A stretch of 18,760 nt of DNA, taken from contig JAZRJL010000092.1 of assembly GCA_045645805.1 (NCBI GenBank), positions 1-18,760 of the forward strand, given 5' to 3'. Position numbers and translations under genes: made by a program. How positions within the stretch are numbered: position 1 is the first letter of the stretch; each line of letters begins with the position of its first letter. Below the pieces are notes generated by a model. It ran no database searches and was not told the origin of the DNA. It worked only from the letters and a program-made list of their open reading frames with translations. Shown here one piece after another: positions 14,809-18,760 of the stretch. The DNA comes from SIG440 sp045645805. GTDB lineage: Bacteria > Bacillota > Clostridia > Monoglobales > Monoglobaceae.

Positions 14809-15669
14809 CTAAGCCTTCCGCGGGTTAAGTGTATTTTTAGCTGCGGTAAAGGTGTTTTGCATTAGCATTGCAATTGTCATAGGACCTACACCGCCGGGAA
14901 CGGGTGTGATTGCCCCTGCAATTTTTTCAACATTTTCAAAGTCAACATCGCCAACAAGTCTGCCGTCTTCAAGGCGGTTCATACCAACATCAATTACAAC
15001 AGCACCAGGTTTTACCATATCCTTGGTGATGAAATTTGCTTTGCCAACAGCTGCAACAAGAATATCTGCAGTTTTGGTGATTTCGCTTATGTTTTTGGTG
15101 CGTGAATGACATGTGGTAACAGTTCCGTTTTTGTGAAGAAGAAGCATACTCATTGGTTTGCCAACAATATTACTTCTGCCCACAACAACACAGGTTTTGC
15201 CTTCAACCTCAACACCGCTTTCGTGGATAAGCTCCATAATGCCCGCAGGTGTGCATGGTACAAAGTCATAGTCACCAATCATAATTTTGCCTACATTGAC
15301 AGGGTGAAAGGCATCAACGTCCTTTTCGGGGTTGATTGTGTTTATTACTGCCTTTTCATCAAGGTGTTTTGGCAGTGGCAGCTGAACAAGTATACCGTGA
15401 ACCTTGTCGTCATTGTTAAGCTTATTGACAAGTGCAACAAGCTCTTCCTGAGTAGTTTCTTCGGGCAATGCAAATTTTTCAGAATGCATACCAAGCTCCT
15501 GACACATTGCTTCCTTTCTGCCTACATATACCTTAGAAGCAGGGTCTTCACCTACTATGATTACGGCGAGACCGGGCAGAACGCCCTTTGCCTTCAATTC
15601 TTCGATTTCCTTTTTCAGATTTCCCTTTATTCTTGCGGACACTGTTTTTCCGCTGAGAAGTGTTGCCAT
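14809..15669 (-). CDS. folD: bifunctional methylenetetrahydrofolate dehydrogenase/methenyltetrahydrofolate cyclohydrolase
   Basis: FolD interconverts 5,10-methylene-, 5,10-methenyl- and 10-formyl-tetrahydrofolate with NADP, supplying one-carbon units for purines and formyl-methionine. The 286-residue product has full length. Catalytic-site residues Tyr48 and Lys52 lie in 'SKVYVGRKEAMC'. 'QLPLPKHLDEKAVINTINPEKDVD' (split over about 95-120) is the conserved folate-site part. The NADP loop is 'VVVGRSNIVGKPMSMLL', and the end has 'TPVPGGVGPMTIAML'. The ATG at 15669 has AAGGAG nine bases upstream. This start lies 122 bases inside the radical SAM gene, whose frame runs on; the family start 'MATLLSGKTVS' supports it regardless. 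It is linked upstream to the radical SAM gene and downstream to radA. Confidence 0.97.
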   Translation of the reverse strand: MATLLSGKTVSARIKGNLKKEIEELKAKGVLPGLAVIIVGEDPASKVYVGRKEAMCQELGMHSEKFALPEETTQEELVALVNKLNNDDKVHGILVQLPLPKHLDEKAVINTINPEKDVDAFHPVNVGKIMIGDYDFVPCTPAGIMELIHESGVEVEGKTCVVVGRSNIVGKPMSMLLLHKNGTVTTCHSRTKNISEITKTADILVAAVGKANFITKDMVKPGAVVIDVGMNRLEDGRLVGDVDFENVEKIAGAITPVPGGVGPMTIAMLMQNTFTAAKNTLNPRKA

Positions 15670-17476
15670 TTTTAAATTCTCCTTTTGTTGGTTTTATTAA
15701 ACAGTTTGGGCCAAAGCCAACAAGATCTAGCCTGTCGGCTGCTTTCAGGGCATCAAGAACCAAAATATAATTTTCGGTTTTTTTGAATTGCAGAAGTGCC
15801 CTTTGCATTTTCTTTTCTTTGTAATCCTTTGGCACATAGACCTGATTCATTGTTCTTGGGTCAAGTCCTGTGTAGTACATACAGGTCGAAATGCTGCCTG
15901 GTGTGGGATAAAAGTCCTGAACCTGCTCAGGACTGATTTTATTTTTATTTAAATACTCCGCAAGCTTTACTGCATCTTTAAGCCGGCTGCCCGGATGTGA
16001 GGACATAAGGTATGGAACAACAAATTGTTCCTTGCCGCTTTCCTTGTTTATTTTTTCAAATCTTTCGGTAAATTTTTCATAAACCTTATGCTCGGGCTTG
16101 CCCATAATCTTAAGAACACTGTCTGAAACGTGCTCGGGTGCGACCCTGAGCTGACCACTTATATGATGCCGGCACAGCTCTCTGAAAAACGAGGTGTCCT
16201 TGTCGGCAAGCAGATAGTCAAAGCGTATCCCTGAGCGGATAAATACTTTTTTCACTTTTGGCAGTTTGCGAAGCTTTTGCAAAAGCTCAAGGTAGTCGCT
16301 GTGGGAAACCTCAAGGTTTTTACAGGGAGTGGGGAAAAGGCATTGCCTTTCCTTGCATACTCCGTATTTAAGTTGTTTCTTACATGAGGCTGCTCGAAAG
16401 TTTGCGGTTGGTCCGCCAACATCGTGGATATAGCCTTTGAAGTTTGGTTTTTGTGTCAGTTTTTTTGCTTCACGGATTATGGAATCGTGACTGCGTGCTG
16501 TGACTGTTCTGCCCTGATGAAAAGCAAGAGTGCAAAAGTTGCAGGCACCAAAACAGCCTCGGCACGAGGTTATACTGAATTCAATTTCCGTTATGGCAGG
16601 CACACCGCCACAGGCTTTGTATATGGGGTGGTATGTTCCTTCAAATGGCAGCTCATACACATTGTCAAGCTCCTCGGTCGTGAGGGGTGGTGACGGAGGC
16701 AGCTGCACAAGATATTTGTTTTTGTTGTCAAGCTGTGCAAGAGGCTTGCCCCGGAAGGCATCCTGCTCGTCATACTGAAGCTTTGTTGCAACGGCATAGC
16801 TTTTTTTGTCGGCTGAAACCTCGTCAAAGGATGGGATAATGACTGTACCTTCGGGAAGCTGAGTGTCGGTATCTTCAAGGTATGCTGTTCCGTTAATGCT
16901 TTTTATTTCGTTTACAGGAACACCCATATCTAAAAGCTTTGCGATTTCAACAACCTGATGCTCGCCCATGCCATATACCAAAATATCAGCACCGCTGTCA
17001 ACAAGGATGCTTCGACGAACTTTGTCCGACCAGTAATCATAATGTGCAAAACGTCTTAGGCTTGCCTCAATACCGCCTATAATAATTGGTATTTTTCTGC
17101 CGTAGGCTTCACGGATGCGATTGCAATAGACTATTGTAGCTCGGTCGGGTCTCAATCCTGCCTTTCCGCCAGGGGAATACATATCCTGAGACCGGACTTT
17201 TTTGGAGGCGGTATAATGGCTGACCATTGAATCAATATTCCCTGCCGAAACAAGGAATCCAAGACGTGGTTCGCCAAGTACTTTAAAAGCATTACAACTG
17301 TGCCAGTCAGGTTGGGCAATAATCCCAACTGAAAAGCCATAACTCTCGAGAAGTCTTGAGAGAATTGCTGCACCAAAGCTTGAATGGTCAACATATGCAT
17401 CACCGGTTACAAAAATAAAGTCAAGCTGATTTATATTTTGTTTTTTCAAATCATCCTTTGAGATGGGAAGAAACAT
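15548..17476 (-). CDS. YgiQ-family radical SAM protein with a basic C-terminal tail overlapping folD
   Basis: The product is 642 residues from the ATG at 17476. It belongs to the YgiQ family, with an N-terminal B12-binding-like fold ('DFIFVTGDAYVDHSSFG', then 'YGMGEHQVVEIAKLL') and a radical SAM domain with the cluster motif C308-x3-C312-x2-C315 ('CFGACNFC'). It also has family parts 'GGPTANFR', 'RSGIRFDYLL', 'GQLRVAPEHVSD' and 'FYPTPGSISTCMYYTG'. The reaction is not established in this family. The start is chosen because GAAAGG (17486-17491) is nine bases before it, and a promoter -10 lies downstream of the frame's first ATG at 17533. The normal domain ends near residue 600; the last 40 residues, encoded over the folD start in another frame, are 15 Lys/Arg with only two acids. 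It is first in the likely operon with folD, radA, carD, ispD and ispF. Confidence 0.93.
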   Translation of the reverse strand: MFLPISKDDLKKQNINQLDFIFVTGDAYVDHSSFGAAILSRLLESYGFSVGIIAQPDWHSCNAFKVLGEPRLGFLVSAGNIDSMVSHYTASKKVRSQDMYSPGGKAGLRPDRATIVYCNRIREAYGRKIPIIIGGIEASLRRFAHYDYWSDKVRRSILVDSGADILVYGMGEHQVVEIAKLLDMGVPVNEIKSINGTAYLEDTDTQLPEGTVIIPSFDEVSADKKSYAVATKLQYDEQDAFRGKPLAQLDNKNKYLVQLPPSPPLTTEELDNVYELPFEGTYHPIYKACGGVPAITEIEFSITSCRGCFGACNFCTLAFHQGRTVTARSHDSIIREAKKLTQKPNFKGYIHDVGGPTANFRAASCKKQLKYGVCKERQCLFPTPCKNLEVSHSDYLELLQKLRKLPKVKKVFIRSGIRFDYLLADKDTSFFRELCRHHISGQLRVAPEHVSDSVLKIMGKPEHKVYEKFTERFEKINKESGKEQFVVPYLMSSHPGSRLKDAVKLAEYLNKNKISPEQVQDFYPTPGSISTCMYYTGLDPRTMNQVYVPKDYKEKKMQRALLQFKKTENYILVLDALKAADRLDLVGFGPNCLIKPTKGEFKNGNTSQRKNSVRKNKGKSEKGNRRIEGKGRSARSRRNHSR

Positions 17477-17485
17477 AGTAAAAAG

Positions 17486-17491
17486 CCTTTC
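17486..17491 (-). promoter_or_regulatory. ribosome binding site fixing the radical SAM gene start
   Basis: GAAAGG on the - strand lies nine bases before the ATG at 17476. The frame's first ATG at 17533 has no such site and lies in the promoter. Confidence 0.7.
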
Positions 17492-17514
17492 GCAATTTTT
17501 AGTTATACATATAT

Positions 17515-17543
17515 ATAATACCACGAAAACCAAATTTTTTCAA
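17515..17543 (-). promoter_or_regulatory. promoter of the radical SAM-folD-radA-carD-ispDF cluster
   Basis: On the - strand TTGAAA (17538-17543) is 17 bases from TATTAT (17515-17520); each box has one mismatch. It would start transcription near 17508, 30 bases before the radical SAM gene. Confidence 0.68.
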
Positions 17544-17566
17544 CATTAATTTTGTATAATTTTTAC

Positions 17567-17595
17567 TTGACGTTGCAGCAATAGGGTTGTATAAT
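17567..17595 (+). promoter_or_regulatory. promoter of the ACT-domain/UPF0210 genes
   Basis: TTGACG (17567-17572) and TATAAT (17590-17595) are 17 bases apart; only the last base of the -35 departs from consensus. It is divergent from the radical SAM gene promoter, with 23 bases between the two -35 boxes. Confidence 0.78.
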
Positions 17596-17644
17596 AGTTT
17601 AATATATTGACACATAAATATCAAAGTTTAAGGAGAATGAAAAA

Positions 17645-17914
17645 ATGAGAACAATTATTACTGTTATGGGTATGGACAAAACAGGTATCATTGCAAAGGT
17701 AAGTGATTGTCTTTACCGCCACAAGGTAAATATTCTTGATATAAACCAGACCATTATGCAGGAGATATTTACAATGGTTATGCTTGTTGATATGAAAGAG
17801 GGTAAGGAAAACAGTGTTACCATTCTTAATGAGCTTGAAAAAATCGGAAAGGAAATAGGCGTTGATATCCGTATGCAGAATGAGGAAATCTTCCATTCAA
17901 TGCACAGAATTTAA
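17645..17914 (+). CDS. ACT-domain protein, UPF0237 family
   Basis: The 89-residue product is a single ACT domain. 'TVMGMDKTGIIAKVSDCLYR' (about 7-26) is the beta-alpha ligand-site segment with the conserved Asp-Lys-x-Gly-Ile, and 'QEIFTMVMLVDM' forms the next strands. ACT domains bind small effectors, often amino acids, in dimers; this family is a free-standing ACT and its ligand is not known. No catalytic domain is attached. The ATG at 17645 follows AAGGAGA by 8 or so bases. It has a good promoter at 17567-17595 and is 18 bases ahead of the UPF0210 gene, an arrangement common in Firmicutes. It is therefore a likely regulatory or partner subunit of that protein, though this is inference. Confidence 0.93.
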   Translation: MRTIITVMGMDKTGIIAKVSDCLYRHKVNILDINQTIMQEIFTMVMLVDMKEGKENSVTILNELEKIGKEIGVDIRMQNEEIFHSMHRI

Positions 17915-17932
17915 TCCGGAGGTCAGCACATT

Positions 17933-18760
17933 ATGATAAATACAAGAGAAATTACAGAAACGATAAAAATGATTGATGACCAGCATCTGGACATCAGAAC
18001 AATAACTATGGGTATTTCCTTGCTTGATTGCATTGACAGCGACCCCAAACGTGCCTGTGAAAAGATTTATGACAAAATTACAAGATATGCAAAAGACCTG
18101 GTAAAGACAGGCGAAGAGATAAGCGTTCAATATGGTATTCCCATTATAAACAAGCGTATTTCGGTTACACCAATTTCGCTTATTGCAGGGGCAAGTGATG
18201 CAAAGGATTATGTTGAATTTGCAAAGACCCTTAACCATGCTGCAACAGAAACCGGTGTAAACTTTATCGGCGGCTTTTCGGCATTGGTACATAAAGGTTT
18301 TGCCAAGGGAGACAGAATTCTTATTGATTCAATTCCCGAGGCTTTGGCGGTTACCGACAAAGTATGTTCGTCAGTTGGAGTTGCTACCACAAAGGCAGGT
18401 ATAAATATGGATGCGGTAAAGCTTATGGGCGAAACCATAGTAAAAACCGCACAACTGACAGCAGACAGAGATTCATTTGGCTGTGCCAAGCTGGTTGTCT
18501 TTTCAAATGCGGTTGAAGATAACCCGTTTATGGCAGGTGCTTTCCACGGTGTTGGCGAGGGCGATGCTGTTATAAACGTAGGTGTCAGCGGTCCCGGTGT
18601 TGTAAAATCTGCTCTTGAAAAGGTAAAGGGTCAGGATTTTGGTACAGTTGCCGAAACAATAAAGAAAACTGCGTTTAAAATTACCCGTATGGGTCAGCTT
18701 GTGGCTCAGGAGGCTTCAAAACGTCTTAATGTACCTTTTGGTATAGTAGACCTGTCACTT
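17933..18760 (+). CDS. UPF0210 (DUF711/PFL) family protein, 3' end outside window
   Basis: The frame is open from the ATG at 17933 to the last base of the window (276 codons), with CCGGAGG about eight bases before the start. The visible part begins 'MINTREITETIKMIDDQHLD' and has 'ITMGISLLDCID', 'VQYGIPIINKRISVTPISL' with 'IAG' after it, 'GVNFIGGFSALVHKG' and 'NVGVSGPGVVKSALEKV', all typical of the UPF0210/DUF711 family (about 450 residues in full). The region with 'GGFSALVHKG' and 'VSGPGVV' looks like a glycine-rich ligand site; some relatives resemble the glycyl-radical/PFL fold, hence the name. No biochemical role is settled to my knowledge. It is the partner of the ACT-domain gene just upstream. 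Confidence 0.93.
   Translation, partial: MINTREITETIKMIDDQHLDIRTITMGISLLDCIDSDPKRACEKIYDKITRYAKDLVKTGEEISVQYGIPIINKRISVTPISLIAGASDAKDYVEFAKTLNHAATETGVNFIGGFSALVHKGFAKGDRILIDSIPEALAVTDKVCSSVGVATTKAGINMDAVKLMGETIVKTAQLTADRDSFGCAKLVVFSNAVEDNPFMAGAFHGVGEGDAVINVGVSGPGVVKSALEKVKGQDFGTVAETIKKTAFKITRMGQLVAQEASKRLNVPFGIVDLSL

Noticed and set aside
17552..17560. A second TTGTATAAT, identical to the one at 17587-17595, as an additional -10 for the ACT gene.
   Set aside because: There is no -35-like sequence 16-18 bases upstream (AAATTT there); the copy is probably chance in AT-rich DNA.
17607..17612. TTGACA close to the ACT gene, as a -35 box.
   Set aside because: The matching -10 position would fall in the ribosome binding site and shows no TATAAT-like bases.

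Overview
The window looks like chromosomal DNA from a low-GC Gram-positive bacterium of class Clostridia. This rests on strong AGGAGG-type ribosome binding sites, sigma-A promoters close to consensus, a phenylalanine T-box, a CIRCE/HrcA operator before groES-groEL, a CarD-family regulator beside ispD-ispF, and the UPF0237/UPF0210 gene pair. Family or genus cannot be fixed from the sequence alone. I see no rRNA, tRNA, CRISPR array, insertion sequence or prophage gene.

Layout. (1) Positions 1-1877, + strand: the C-terminal end of an AraC-family regulator, a small TIGR04076-type protein behind a good promoter, and an AI-2E-family membrane protein. (2) 1896-5717, + strand: promoter, T-box leader with a UUC (Phe) specifier and leader terminator, pheS, pheT, and a hairpin terminator. 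(3) 5735-9395: a divergent locus. On the - strand are a GNAT acetyltransferase and a Gfo/Idh/MocA oxidoreductase; on the + strand are a full-length AraC-type regulator and a DMT/EamA permease. The shared promoter region has well-formed promoters both ways and a 14-bp direct repeat 22 bp apart that is a good candidate AraC operator. (4) 9410-11530: groES-groEL on the - strand under CIRCE, ending at a hairpin shared with the permease gene. (5) 11609-17543: a long - strand cluster, ygiQ-type radical SAM gene > folD > radA > carD > ispD > ispF, with a promoter before the radical SAM gene. (6) 17567-18760, + strand: a promoter, a small ACT-domain protein (UPF0237) and the start of a UPF0210/DUF711 protein that runs off the window.

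Most of the window is core housekeeping: phenylalanyl-tRNA charging, protein folding, isoprenoid synthesis by the MEP route, one-carbon folate metabolism and recombination repair. The accessory-looking part is the divergent AraC / permease / GNAT / oxidoreductase locus. Its layout suggests one inducible unit for import or export and chemical conversion of a small, perhaps sugar-like, compound. Points for a second look are that candidate operator, an oxidoreductase whose usual EKP motif reads AVP, a 122-bp overlap between the radical SAM gene and folD that encodes a very basic tail, four GATTA words phased at exactly 10 bp next to the groES promoter, and the absence of disA from its usual place between radA and the carD/ispD genes. 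I found nothing that clearly amounts to a wholly new system.
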